Both the position numbers and the translations under genes were made by a program. A stretch of DNA of 64,000 nt, taken from NCBI RefSeq assembly GCF_018343775.1, contig NZ_CP074349.1, positions 4,764,001-4,828,000 on the forward strand. The letters run 5' to 3'. The stretch comes from Pseudomonas cichorii. Lineage in GTDB: Bacteria > Pseudomonadota > Gammaproteobacteria > Pseudomonadales > Pseudomonadaceae. Below are positions 55,586-64,000 of this stretch, piece after piece; position 1 is the stretch's first letter; the number at the start of each line of letters is the position of its first letter. A model generated the notes under the pieces. That model worked only from the letters and a program-made list of their open reading frames with translations. It did no database searches and had not been told where the DNA came from.

Positions 55586-57161
55586 CGCCAGCGTCACCAT
55601 ACGCCCGCGCAATCCCTGGGAAGCCATGGACCTGGGCGTGTTGCTGGCTCGCGAGCACCGAGGCCTGCTGATGAGCAGTTGGGCCATCGTCACCCTGCCA
55701 TTCTTCGCGCTGCTGACCCTGTTGCTGTGGGATTACCCTTCGCTGGTGTTCTTTGTGTTCTGGTGGCTCAAACCGGTTTATGAACGCCTGCCGCTGCTGA
55801 TTCTTTCAAAGGCATTGTTCGGCCCGGCGCCCACACTCAAACAGGCGCTCAAGGGCTGGCCTGCCACCCTCAGGAACGAGTTGCTTCCCAGCCTGGTTTC
55901 ACGGCGCCTGAGCCCGAGCCGCAGTTTCCTGTTGCCGGTGCAACAACTGGAAAACCTGTCAGGTATCGAACGAAGCCAGCGCATCGCCCTGCTCAGCCAG
56001 AAAGACATGCGCGCCGCCCGATGCCTGACCATCCTCGGCAGCCACCTGGAGTTTGCGCTGTGGTTCGGCCTGATCCTGCTGTTCTATGCCTTCATTCCCC
56101 AACAGATCGAACTCGACTGGCGCTGGTACAGCATGCTCAATGCCAACGGCAGCTGGAACTGGCTGGAACACCTGAGCAATGCGCTGTATGCCTTGATGCT
56201 GGTGTTCTGGGGGCCGATCTACGTTTCCTGCGGATTCACCCTGTACCTCAATCGCCGCACCACACTGGAAGCCTGGGATATCGAACTGGTCTTCAGGCGC
56301 CTGCGCCAACGCCTGACCGGCAGCGCCTATGTGGTGCTGATCGCTGCCGGCCTGGCCCTGTCAGCCTTGCCAACATCGAGCTGGGCAGACGAACCCCAGA
56401 GCTACAGTTGCCCGCTCCCGGAGCCGGAACAAGACAGCAACGCCCAACCCTCCGCCGCCCCCGATACGCCACGCCTGACGCTTCAGGACCTGACCAGCGA
56501 AGAAGCCAGAAAAGACATCCGGGCCCTGTTGCAACAGCCGCCGTTCAAGAACCCCAAGACCGTCACCGGCTGGCGTTTCCCGGAGCACAAAGATCCGGCT
56601 GCCCAGGCAAAAGCAGGCAACGAGACCACCCTGCTCAAATGGCTGAACGGCTTGCTGAGATCGGCCGGCGTCATCGCCAACGTATTGGAAACCGTGCTCT
56701 GGGCAACCGCCATCGCCCTGACCGGCTGGCTGATCTGGCGTTATCGCCTGTGGTTCAAGACCTTCGTCAGCCGTGGCAGCAGCAAACGCAAAACCCTGCG
56801 CGACAAACCCGAGCAACTGTTCGGCCTGTCCATCACGGCCCAAAGCCTGCCTGACGACATCGCCGCCCACGCGCAGCGACTCTGGGCCAGCCAACCACGA
56901 GAAGCCTTGAGCCTGCTGTATCGCGGCCTGCTCAACCGCTTGCTGAGCGACTATCACCTGCCCCTCAAGAATGCCGACACCGAAGGCCAGGTGCTGGAGC
57001 AGGTCGCAAAACTCAACCAGCCACTGTTGAGCGAGTTCAGCCGCAGCCTGACCACCCATTGGCAAAACCTCGCCTACGGCCATCGCCTGCCACCTGCACA
57101 TCTGCAACAGGAACTCTGCGACGGCTGGCGCCGACTGTTCGATGCCGGGGCAAAACGATGA
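55572..57161 (+). CDS. DUF4129 domain membrane protein
   Basis: 529 residues. Four membrane segments in the N-terminal half (SSWAIVTLPFFALLTLLLWD, FALWFGLILLFYAFI, ALYALMLVFWGPIYV, AYVVLIAAGLALSALP), a periplasmic loop with a Pro-rich region, one more segment (VLETVLWATAIALTGWLIWRY) and a cytoplasmic DUF4129 tail with REALSLLYRGLLNRLL. DUF4129 also ends bacterial transglutaminase-like proteins. Overlaps SpoIIM-like gene by 14 bp. Confidence 0.85.
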   Translation: MRLTDASVTIRPRNPWEAMDLGVLLAREHRGLLMSSWAIVTLPFFALLTLLLWDYPSLVFFVFWWLKPVYERLPLLILSKALFGPAPTLKQALKGWPATLRNELLPSLVSRRLSPSRSFLLPVQQLENLSGIERSQRIALLSQKDMRAARCLTILGSHLEFALWFGLILLFYAFIPQQIELDWRWYSMLNANGSWNWLEHLSNALYALMLVFWGPIYVSCGFTLYLNRRTTLEAWDIELVFRRLRQRLTGSAYVVLIAAGLALSALPTSSWADEPQSYSCPLPEPEQDSNAQPSAAPDTPRLTLQDLTSEEARKDIRALLQQPPFKNPKTVTGWRFPEHKDPAAQAKAGNETTLLKWLNGLLRSAGVIANVLETVLWATAIALTGWLIWRYRLWFKTFVSRGSSKRKTLRDKPEQLFGLSITAQSLPDDIAAHAQRLWASQPREALSLLYRGLLNRLLSDYHLPLKNADTEGQVLEQVAKLNQPLLSEFSRSLTTHWQNLAYGHRLPPAHLQQELCDGWRRLFDAGAKR

Positions 57162-58387
57162 ACCGGCGCAAGCAGATACTGATCGGCCTGCTGGTGCTCG
57201 TGGCGCTGATGCTGGGCGGTGTCTATGCCTACAAGCATCTTGAGCCCTATGAGGAAGTCATCGATCAGGGGCCTTCGCCGGAGGTCGCGGCCAATCCGTA
57301 TCTGGCGGCCGAGCACTTCCTGCGCCAGCGCTCACCTCTGGTCAACACCACCCGCAACCTGCTTGAGTTGCCCGATGTCAGCCAGCAGCCACAGACGCTC
57401 TTGCTGCTCGACAGTCGCGAAAACATGACGCCTGCCCAGGTCGAACGGCTGCTGGACTGGGCTAGATCCGGCGGTCACCTGCTATTTGTCGCCGAACAGA
57501 TATGGGATGAGAAAAAGAACCGCAGCGGCGACCTGCTGCTGGACCGGGTCGAGATCCGCCAGTACTTCACACGGGACATCAAGCTGCAGGATCGCGAAGA
57601 GGAACGACTGGAAAACGATGCGCTCCCCAAACCGTCTATTCCACTGATCGCGCCCCGAACCAGCAAACCGTCCATGCGCTGGCCGGAACTGACGCGCCTG
57701 TATCTGGAAAACGAAAAAGAACCGGCCTACATGAGCTTCAACCAGGCCTTCCACCTGGAAGACCCGCAGGATCATGCCCAGTCCTGGGCCAACAGCGCCG
57801 ATGCCACGCACATGATGCAAATGGTCTACGGCAAGGGGCTGATCACCGTGGTCACGGATTCAGATCTGTGGAAAAACCGCGCCATCACCCGATACGACAA
57901 CGCCTGGCTGCTGTGGTACCTCACTCAGGACAGCGCGGTGACCATGGTCCTGGAAACCGGCCATGACAATCTGGCGAGCCTGTTGCTGCGCAACTTCCCG
58001 CTGGCGCTGGTGACACTTGCGCTGCTGCTCGGCCTGACGCTCTGGCATGCAGGCCTGCGCGAAGGCCCGTTGCAAGCGCCCGCGGCACGAGGTCGGCGTC
58101 AACTGGCCGAACACCTGCGTGCCAGTGCCGACTTTGTACGCCGACGCAGCGGCCATCAGGCCCTGATCAAAAGCCTGCAAACAGACATCCTGCGCCGCGC
58201 CCGCCAACGTCATCCCGGCTTTGAACGACTGGGCGTGACCGACCAATGGCAAGTCCTGGCGCGCCTGACCCGCCAACCCACCAGCGCCATCAGCGACGCC
58301 CTGCGGCCAAGGCCCAGCCAGCGGATGTCCAGTGCCGAATTCACCCGGCAGGTTGCACACCTCCAGAGTCTCAGGAATGCCTTGTGA
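57158..58387 (+). CDS. DUF4350 domain membrane protein
   Basis: 409 residues from the ATG at 57158, overlapping the previous stop by four bases. One N-terminal membrane segment (ILIGLLVLVALMLGGVYAYK), a periplasmic domain with LLDSRENMTPAQVERLLDWARSGGHLLFVAE (the DUF4350 glutamine-amidotransferase-like core), a second segment (FPLALVTLALLLGLTLW) and a cytoplasmic tail. Function unknown; associated with MoxR-DUF58 operons. The next operon member (MoxR) is displaced by the hmp gene. Confidence 0.87.
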   Translation: MNRRKQILIGLLVLVALMLGGVYAYKHLEPYEEVIDQGPSPEVAANPYLAAEHFLRQRSPLVNTTRNLLELPDVSQQPQTLLLLDSRENMTPAQVERLLDWARSGGHLLFVAEQIWDEKKNRSGDLLLDRVEIRQYFTRDIKLQDREEERLENDALPKPSIPLIAPRTSKPSMRWPELTRLYLENEKEPAYMSFNQAFHLEDPQDHAQSWANSADATHMMQMVYGKGLITVVTDSDLWKNRAITRYDNAWLLWYLTQDSAVTMVLETGHDNLASLLLRNFPLALVTLALLLGLTLWHAGLREGPLQAPAARGRRQLAEHLRASADFVRRRSGHQALIKSLQTDILRRARQRHPGFERLGVTDQWQVLARLTRQPTSAISDALRPRPSQRMSSAEFTRQVAHLQSLRNAL

Positions 58388-58406
58388 GCACCCCGGCAGC
58401 GAACGA

Positions 58407-58460
58407 GTCGAATTGACCTCCCACGCCAAAAAAGAGTCTTTTTGACAAAGTCATAAAGAC
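58407..58460 (+). promoter_or_regulatory. Three NorR/FhpR-type sites upstream of hmp
   Basis: GTCGAATTGAC (58407-58417), GTCTTTTTGAC (58436-58446) and GTCATAAAGAC (58450-58460) all fit GT-N7-AC, with the fuller form GTC-N5-GAC. NorR in E. coli binds three such sites upstream of its target. The nearest lies 43 bp before the -24 element. Confidence 0.75.
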
Positions 58461-58502
58461 TCCAACCCCGCCTTTAAGGCCAGTTTTACACGGTTTTTCT
58501 GC

Positions 58503-58518
58503 TGGCATAGCTGTTGCT
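58503..58518 (+). promoter_or_regulatory. Sigma-54 promoter of hmp
   Basis: TGGCAT-N5-TTGCT, one mismatch from consensus, with the GG and GC doublets at the required spacing (G58505 to G58516). Predicted start near 58529, 25 bp before the ATG. Confidence 0.85.
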
Positions 58519-58553
58519 ATGTCAGTAACACCAACCGAATGACTGGAGTCCAC

Positions 58554-59741
58554 ATGCTCACCCAATCGCAGCGCGACATCATCAAGGCGACCGTTCCTCT
58601 CCTGGAAACGGGTGGCGAAGCACTGACCACACACTTCTACACCATCATGCTGGCCGGGCACCCGGAAGTCCGCCCTCTGTTCAATCAAGCCCATCAGGCA
58701 AACGGAACGCAGCCCCGGGCTCTGGCGAACGGCGTCCTGATGTATGCCAAAAATATTGATCGCCTGGAAAACCTGGGGCCGCTTGCAGGCCAGATCGTGA
58801 ACAAACATGTGGCTCTGCAGATCCTTCCTGAACACTACCCGATCGTCGGTGCCTGTCTGTTACGTGCCATCCGGGAAGTGCTGGGTGAAGAAATCGCCAC
58901 TGATGAGGTGATTGCCGCATGGGCGGCTGCCTATCAGCAACTGGCTGATATCCTGATCGACGCCGAAGAGGGAATGTACAAAAGCATCGCTTCGGCTCCT
59001 GGCGGCTGGCGAGGGGGCCGACCGTTCAAGGTGTCCGCCAGGATTCCTGAAAGCTGCGAGATCACATCGTTCTACCTTGAACCGGTCGACGGCAAGCCTG
59101 TTGTGGCGCACAAGGCAGGCCAATACATCGGGGTTCGCCTGAACGTGAACGGGACGGAAGTTCGCAGGAACTACTCGCTCTCGGCACCTGCCACCGGTTC
59201 CGGTCTGCGCATCAGCGTCAAACGCGAACCCGGCGGCGTTGCGTCCAACTACCTGCATGATCAGGTTACTGTCGGTGCAGTACTGGAGCTGTTTCCGCCT
59301 GCGGGTAATTTCACTCTGGCTGAAGGCACCAGACCCCTGGTACTGATCAGCGGCGGCGTCGGGATCACTCCGACCCTCGCCATGGCTGAAACGGCGCTGA
59401 ACGCCGGTAACCGGCAGGTCGTGTTTCTCCACTACGCGCGTAATGCCAGAGCGCAGGCGTTCCAGAAGGTGCTGGAGGGCTGGCAGGAACGCTTCCCGCT
59501 TTTCAAGGCCAATGTGGTCCACAACGAACTGGACACCGGGATAGAAAAACGCCCGAGCGCCGTGGGCATGCCTTCGATCGAACACTTACAGGAATGGCTG
59601 CCCGCCGACAGGGATCTGGATGTGTATTTCCTGGGGCCAAAACCTTTCATGGCCTTCATGAAACGGTCTCTTCAGGAGCTGGGAGTGCCACAAGACCAGA
59701 TGCACTACGAATTCTTCGGCCCTGCTGAAGCATTGGTCTAG
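58554..59741 (+). CDS. hmp: Flavohaemoglobin, nitric oxide dioxygenase
   Basis: 395 residues, full length. N-terminal globin with proximal His85 (IVNKHVALQI) and Tyr29 at the distal pocket, then FAD-binding (RRNYSLSAP) and NAD-binding (LISGGVGITPTLAM) domains, ending EFFGPAEAL. Converts NO to nitrate with O2 and NAD(P)H. The ATG at 58554 follows CTGGAGTC. Controlled by a sigma-54 promoter with NorR-type sites, but no norR/fhpR gene is in this window. It sits inside an otherwise conserved operon between DUF4350 and MoxR genes. Confidence 0.96.
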   Translation: MLTQSQRDIIKATVPLLETGGEALTTHFYTIMLAGHPEVRPLFNQAHQANGTQPRALANGVLMYAKNIDRLENLGPLAGQIVNKHVALQILPEHYPIVGACLLRAIREVLGEEIATDEVIAAWAAAYQQLADILIDAEEGMYKSIASAPGGWRGGRPFKVSARIPESCEITSFYLEPVDGKPVVAHKAGQYIGVRLNVNGTEVRRNYSLSAPATGSGLRISVKREPGGVASNYLHDQVTVGAVLELFPPAGNFTLAEGTRPLVLISGGVGITPTLAMAETALNAGNRQVVFLHYARNARAQAFQKVLEGWQERFPLFKANVVHNELDTGIEKRPSAVGMPSIEHLQEWLPADRDLDVYFLGPKPFMAFMKRSLQELGVPQDQMHYEFFGPAEALV

Positions 59742-59754
59742 GCACCCGCAAGAC

Positions 59755-59782
59755 GGCGCACGGAATACTTCTGCCGTGCGCC
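59755..59782 (+). terminator. Hairpin after hmp
   Basis: GGCGCACGG and CCGTGCGCC form a perfect 9-bp stem with a 10-base loop, 13 bp after the hmp stop. No T-run, so termination may be partial and allow read-through to moxR. Confidence 0.5.
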
Positions 59783-59922
59783 ATTAACCGAAACGCAACA
59801 AAACCTCTGACGAACACTCAACATCGGGAGCTATCATGGGATTGCAGTTGCGAAGGTCAGTCGTCACTTACCCTCTCCAACCATAGAAAACTGAAAGGTC
59901 AGATAAGGTAAGCAGCTGATTT

Positions 59923-61023
59923 ATGGACGATAAAACACATGTAACAGTCAGTAAGACTGCGGAACCCATGAGCGATCAACCGACCGACCAGCCCCACAAC
60001 CTCGACAGCCTCCCGCCCACCGAAGCCTCGGTCAGCGCCGAACCTGCGCCCAGCAATCAGGCGCAGCAACGCCAGCGTGCCAGCCATCTGGCACAGGCGC
60101 TGCGCAACGAGCTGCAAAAGGCCGTGATCGGCCAGAATGCGGTGATCGACGATGTGTTGACCGCTTTGATTGGTGGCGGGCATGTGTTGCTTGAAGGTGT
60201 TCCGGGGCTGGGCAAAACCTTGCTGGTCCGCGCCCTGGCCCGCTGCTTCGGTGGTGAGTTCGCGCGTATTCAGTTCACACCCGACCTGATGCCCAGCGAT
60301 GTCACCGGCCATGCGGTGTATGACATGCAGACCGAGCAGTTCAAGCTGCGCAAGGGACCGCTGTTCACCAATCTGCTGCTGGCCGACGAGATCAACCGTG
60401 CTCCGGCCAAGACCCAGGCCGCGCTGCTTGAAGCCATGCAGGAGCGGCAAGTCACCCTTGAAGGCCGTGCGCTGCCGATTGCCCAGCCTTTCATGGTGCT
60501 GGCCACGCAAAACCCCATCGAGCAGGAAGGCACTTATCCTCTGCCGGAAGCCGAACTGGATCGCTTCATGCTCAAGCTGCGCATGGATTACCCGGACACT
60601 CAGGAAGAGCTGGCCATGGTGCGGCAAGTGACTCGCTCGCCTCGGGCCGACATCCTCGAAGTGCAACCGTTACGGGTCATCCTGCAGGCTCGTGAGGTTC
60701 AGGCGCTGCAACGTATCGCCAGCGAGTTGCCCATGGACGAACAGGTGCTGGATTACGCCGTGCGTCTGGCGCGCAGCACCCGGACCTGGCCAGGCCTGAG
60801 CCTCGGTGCCGGGCCACGCGCTTCCATCGCCCTGGTTCGTGGTGGCCGGGCACGTGCGCTGTTGCGCGGTGGCGAATTCGTCATACCGGACGATATCAAG
60901 GGCTGCGCACTGGCGGTGTTGCGCCATCGGGTAAGGCTTTCGGCCGAGCTGGACATCGAAGGGCTTTCGGTGGATCAGGTGCTCAAACAATTGCTCGATC
61001 AGGTTCCGGCACCACGCCTATGA
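59923..61023 (+). CDS. MoxR-family AAA+ ATPase
   Basis: 366 residues as drawn. The MoxR/YehL-type AAA_3 domain shows LLEGVPGLGKTLLVRALAR (Walker A), LLLADEINRAPAKTQ (Walker B), TQNPIEQEGTYPLPEAELDRF. A chaperone-like ATPase thought to activate or insert metal in partner proteins, often with a DUF58 protein. The start is uncertain: ATG at 59923, or ATG at 59968 (MSDQPTDQ). Ends in ATGA overlap with the DUF58 gene. Confidence 0.93.
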   Translation: MDDKTHVTVSKTAEPMSDQPTDQPHNLDSLPPTEASVSAEPAPSNQAQQRQRASHLAQALRNELQKAVIGQNAVIDDVLTALIGGGHVLLEGVPGLGKTLLVRALARCFGGEFARIQFTPDLMPSDVTGHAVYDMQTEQFKLRKGPLFTNLLLADEINRAPAKTQAALLEAMQERQVTLEGRALPIAQPFMVLATQNPIEQEGTYPLPEAELDRFMLKLRMDYPDTQEELAMVRQVTRSPRADILEVQPLRVILQAREVQALQRIASELPMDEQVLDYAVRLARSTRTWPGLSLGAGPRASIALVRGGRARALLRGGEFVIPDDIKGCALAVLRHRVRLSAELDIEGLSVDQVLKQLLDQVPAPRL

Positions 61024-62363
61024 AACAGGCATTCAGGCCATCGACACGATTGCTGTGCTGGTTTGGCGGATTGGCGGGGGTTGCCTTGCTGCATGGCAGC
61101 CTCAAGGCGCTGGGTGTCGATCTGCCTCAACAGATCACCACCCTTTTCCGGGCCGCATTACTGGGCCTGATCGGCACGAGCCTGTTCGACCTCGTGCGCC
61201 TTGCGCGTCTGCCCTCACCCAGCGTGCAGCGCCAGTTGCCGGGCAGCCTGGCACTGGGGCGCTGGAGCGAAGTGCGGCTGGATATCGAGCATTCATCTGT
61301 GAACACCCTGGCCCTGCAGGTGTTCGATCACATTCCCGACGGCCTGGAATTTGAAAACATGCCGCTGTCGGTCACCCTGGCCAGCGGCGAAAAAGTCCAG
61401 GCGGGTTATCGCCTTCGTCCTGTGAAGCGCGGGCAATTCGTCTTTGAACACTGTGAAGTCAGCCTGCCCAGCCGATTGGGCCTGTGGTCGGCACGCCGCT
61501 ACCTGCCAGTGTCTGGCAGCACCCGCGTATACCCGGATTTCGCCAGGCTGTATGGCGGGCAGTTGCTGGCTGTGGATAACTGGCTCAGCCAGATCGGCGT
61601 GCATCAACGTCAGCGCCGTGGACTGGGGCTGGAATTCAATCAATTGCGTGAGTTTCGCGAAGGCGACAGCCTGCGGCAGATCGACTGGAAAGCCACTGCC
61701 CGGCAACGCACGCCGATTGCCCGGGAATATCAGGACGAGCGCGACCAGCAGATCATCCTCATGCTCGACTGCGGCCGACGTATGCGCAGCCAGGATGGCG
61801 ACCTCTCGCATTTCGATCACAGCCTCAACGCCTGTCTGTTACTCAGCTACGTCGCCTTGCGCCAGGGTGACGCCGTGGGGCTGACGACCTTTGCCGGCGA
61901 TCAGCATCGCTATCTGGCGCCCGTCAAAGGGCAGAGCCATTTGAACCTGCTGCTCAACACGGTTTATGACCTGCAAAGCACTCAACATGCAGCCGACTAC
62001 AGCGCGGCAGTGCGCCAGGTGCTGGCACGGCAGAAACGCCGGGCTCTGGTGATTCTGGTGACCAATCTGCGCGATGAAGACGATGAGGAATTACCGGCAG
62101 CCGTGAAGCAGCTCAGCCGTCATCATCGGGTATTAGTGGCCAGTCTGCGGGAGGAGGTACTGGATAGCCTGCGTCAATCGTCGGTACAGACCTACGACCA
62201 GGCACTGGCTTATTGCGGGACAATCGACTTCAGCAATGCAAGGGCCGGTCTTCATGAACGTCTGGCAGCCCAAGGCATACCGGTCATGGATGTACGCCCA
62301 GCGGAACTGGGCGCACAACTGGTCACTCGCTACTTGAGCTGGAAGAAAGCCGGAACACTGTAA
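61020..62363 (+). CDS. DUF58 domain protein
   Basis: 447 residues. Two N-terminal hydrophobic segments, a periplasmic domain and a cytoplasmic vWA-like DUF58 domain with FNQLREFREGDSLRQIDWKA (the DUF58 signature) and ILMLDCGRRM. Usual MoxR partner. Overlaps moxR by four bases. Last gene of the RDD-SpoIIM-DUF4129-DUF4350-(hmp)-MoxR-DUF58 run. Confidence 0.92.
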   Translation: MKQAFRPSTRLLCWFGGLAGVALLHGSLKALGVDLPQQITTLFRAALLGLIGTSLFDLVRLARLPSPSVQRQLPGSLALGRWSEVRLDIEHSSVNTLALQVFDHIPDGLEFENMPLSVTLASGEKVQAGYRLRPVKRGQFVFEHCEVSLPSRLGLWSARRYLPVSGSTRVYPDFARLYGGQLLAVDNWLSQIGVHQRQRRGLGLEFNQLREFREGDSLRQIDWKATARQRTPIAREYQDERDQQIILMLDCGRRMRSQDGDLSHFDHSLNACLLLSYVALRQGDAVGLTTFAGDQHRYLAPVKGQSHLNLLLNTVYDLQSTQHAADYSAAVRQVLARQKRRALVILVTNLRDEDDEELPAAVKQLSRHHRVLVASLREEVLDSLRQSSVQTYDQALAYCGTIDFSNARAGLHERLAAQGIPVMDVRPAELGAQLVTRYLSWKKAGTL

Positions 62364-62373
62364 ATTTCCTGCG

Positions 62374-62754
62374 TCAGGCTGAAGCTTCTACAAGGTAGAA
62401 ACAGAAATATTGGCGCAGTGCATCGGCAAGGTCACGATAGCCCTCAGGCACCGTATTCAGTGTAAAACCCGAGTTGTAATTTCCAGGTGTTTCATCTTCG
62501 TTGCACCACAGACAAGTGGCTTTTACGTCGACTACTTTTTGTCCTTCTGCGTTAACAGGCATCTTCATGCGCAAATCGAATATGGCGCCGACCAGCAGGG
62601 GTAAATCACTGATGAGCATCAATCCCTCTTCGGAGACATTGCCCAGCCAACCCATTGATCTACCTGTGTGACGATTCGATACTTGAAGATAATCTTGCAG
62701 TTGGTGACGTTCAATCCTTCGATTCCTTAGCATCTCAGCCGCCTTCTGAACCAT
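62374..62754 (-). CDS. PilZ domain cyclic di-GMP-binding protein
   Basis: 126 residues from ATG ending at 62754, with AGGATC upstream (a start at 62733, with AGAAGG, is also possible). RRIERHQL supplies the RxxxR part of the c-di-GMP site, followed by NVSEEGLML, the second motif (D/NxSxxG). The C-terminal half forms the beta barrel. Single-domain PilZ adaptor that may read signals from the diguanylate cyclases. Confidence 0.85.
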   Translation of the reverse strand: MVQKAAEMLRNRRIERHQLQDYLQVSNRHTGRSMGWLGNVSEEGLMLISDLPLLVGAIFDLRMKMPVNAEGQKVVDVKATCLWCNEDETPGNYNSGFTLNTVPEGYRDLADALRQYFCFYLVEASA

Positions 62755-62932
62755 TGGGCGTGATCCTGCACGCAAACAATTCAAATTCCATGGGGCTACG
62801 ACCCACTCATGCCACATGGAAAGCCCTTGAAACAGGTTTAGCTCTGTACATTTCATTCCCTTGACACAGAGCCTAGCCGAGATTTTTCTAACATCCACCC
62901 GAAAACGCTACTTTTCCCCCAATTGGGTGTAA

Positions 62933-63307
62933 TCATTTTGAAGCAGGGAAAGGCTTGGCAGGCTGTCCGGCGAGGTTGTGACCCAGCTGGGCCAAGGTAT
63001 CGAGACGTGCGCGTGCGCGGTATGCATATTCACTCGATGGATATTTGGCAATCAGGAACTGATAGGTCTGCACCGCATCGACATACAGCTTCTGGCGCTC
63101 CAGGCATTGCCCGCGCAGCATCGACACCTCGGGCCACACATAAGAGCGCTCGCGGCTCTGACGCTCGACCTTGGACAAAGACAGCATCACACTGTCGCAA
63201 TCGCCGCGTTCATAAGCGTGATAAGCCTCGTTGAGGTTGGCGTTCATCGCCCAACGGGTACAACCGCTGACAGCAACCAGTAATACAAGAATCGTTAGAA
63301 TGCGCAT
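62933..63307 (-). CDS. TPR-like small lipoprotein
   Basis: 124 residues. Lipobox in LLVAVSGCTRW, with lipid on the Cys. Then helical repeats (NLNEAYHAYERGDCDSVMLSL, AVQTYQFLIAKYPSSEYAYRARARL) like tetratricopeptide units, and a Pro-rich end. Probably on the outer membrane; function unknown. It diverges from pykA. Confidence 0.85.
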   Translation of the reverse strand: MRILTILVLLVAVSGCTRWAMNANLNEAYHAYERGDCDSVMLSLSKVERQSRERSYVWPEVSMLRGQCLERQKLYVDAVQTYQFLIAKYPSSEYAYRARARLDTLAQLGHNLAGQPAKPFPASK

Positions 63308-63485
63308 GAGAGTCTCCTGTTCTGTGCCTTGATATCGGCCTGCTGCCCCTTTTCTTCAGGGCAGATTCAATACCGATCATCAGCCGATTGCCCTGTCGAT
63401 TCCCGAAGAGGTAGTGCAAAGGAACAATGACTACAGCCCCGGACAGGAGTAGCCTCTCGCTGCGCTTCAATTAAGGAGTTTGTGC

Positions 63486-64000
63486 ATGACCGTTCGCCGC
63501 ACCAAAATCGTTGCCACACTTGGCCCTGCCAGTAATTCGCCAGAAGTCATCGAACAACTCATTCTCTCGGGACTGGACGTTGCTCGCCTGAACTTCTCCC
63601 ACGGCACCCCGGATGAGCACAAGGCACGCGCCAGGCTGATTCGTGAAATCGCCGCCAGACACGGGCGTTTCGTTGCCCTGCTGGGTGACCTTCAAGGTCC
63701 GAAAATCCGCATTGCCAAGTTCACCAACAAAAAAATAGAGCTTAAGGTCGGTGACAAGTTCACCTTCTCCACCGCTCATCCACTGACCGACGGCAATCAG
63801 GAAATCGTGGGCATCGATTACCCCGATCTGGTCAAGGATTGCGGCGTGGGCGACGAACTGCTGCTCGACGACGGTCGCGTGGTCATGCGCGTCGATACAC
63901 AAACCGCTGAAGAACTGCATTGCACCGTGTTGATCGGTGGCCCGCTCTCGGACCACAAAGGCATCAACCGTCGCGGCGGTGGCCTGACGGCACCGGCGCT
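63486..64000 (+). CDS. pykA: Pyruvate kinase II, 3' truncated by window
   Basis: Only 171 codons are present. MTVRRTKIVATLGPASNS, VARLNFSHGTPDEHKAR and LLGDLQGPKIRIAKF identify pyruvate kinase, including the active-site Asn/Ser/Asp and the start of the B domain. Converts phosphoenolpyruvate and ADP to pyruvate and ATP. Strong ribosome site AAGGAGTTTGTGC. The rest lies beyond the window. Confidence 0.96.
   Translation, partial: MTVRRTKIVATLGPASNSPEVIEQLILSGLDVARLNFSHGTPDEHKARARLIREIAARHGRFVALLGDLQGPKIRIAKFTNKKIELKVGDKFTFSTAHPLTDGNQEIVGIDYPDLVKDCGVGDELLLDDGRVVMRVDTQTAEELHCTVLIGGPLSDHKGINRRGGGLTAPA

Noticed and set aside
59836..59886. 16-codon frame (MGLQLRRS...) before moxR with GGGAGC upstream
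   Set aside because: Too short and without any structure or family support; could be a leader peptide but nothing else in the area suggests it.
1..64000. CRISPR array, prophage or insertion sequence
   Set aside because: No regularly spaced repeats with unique spacers, no transposase and no phage structural gene were seen; the only tandem array is the coding repeat at 29356-29595.

Overview
The window is chromosomal DNA from a fluorescent Pseudomonas. MexAB-OprM with a TtgR/PmeR repressor, the pca genes with PcaR, MvaT, RhlA, a DUF6543 toxin-like protein and Pseudomonas-type REP sequences all point to the genus. A plant-associated, P. syringae-like lineage is a reasonable but unproven guess. 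Coding density is high and almost all genes are intact. The two edge genes are cut by the window: a large toxin-like protein on the left and pyruvate kinase on the right.

Layout. 1-6950: end of a DUF6543-type toxin-like protein, a membrane diguanylate cyclase, a Cys-rich CWC protein, rsuA and an RhlA-type biosurfactant synthase. 7109-8845: tRNA-Gly(CCC), then about 0.8 kb of gene-poor DNA closed by a degenerate copy of the tRNA 3' end (a probable scar of an old integrative element), then two very small minus-strand genes. 9023-18234: a PRISE-type reductase, a histidine kinase, a second diguanylate cyclase, an iron alcohol dehydrogenase with a small partner, a DMT exporter, a METTL25-like methyltransferase and two TPM-domain proteins. 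18492-28850: periplasmic beta-glucosidase, a DctB/DctD-like two-component system, HscC with a J-like partner, and a 2-oxoglutarate permease that has a clear sigma-54 promoter. 29206-34106: a secreted tandem-repeat protein, a flavin reductase-like protein, small proteins, a DHA2 drug transporter with an unusual inverted repeat at its start, and a DUF3396 (T6SS immunity-like) gene coupled to a small upstream ORF.

34107-46061: pmeR-mexAB-oprM with its operator, then the beta-ketoadipate set pcaT-pcaF-pcaJ-pcaI-pcaR on the minus strand with paired PcaR operators. 46062-46857 is gene-poor but structured: a candidate sRNA with terminator, then a candidate leader peptide whose codons overlap a terminator hairpin. 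46858-53754: small protein, pit phosphate transporter, YjgR-type ATPase, purU, mvaT and sbcB. 53883-62363: an RDD / SpoIIM-like / DUF4129 / DUF4350 / MoxR / DUF58 operon, interrupted by a flavohaemoglobin gene that carries its own sigma-54 promoter and three NorR-type sites. 62374-64000: PilZ protein, a small lipoprotein and pykA.

The strongest leads for new biology are the secreted 13-residue repeat protein (29206-29598), the Cys/aromatic leader peptide with overlapping terminator (46563-46844), the candidate sRNA beside the PcaR operators, the inverted repeat that encloses the DHA2 start codon, and the hmp insertion in the MoxR-DUF58 operon. No CRISPR array, insertion sequence or intact phage was seen.
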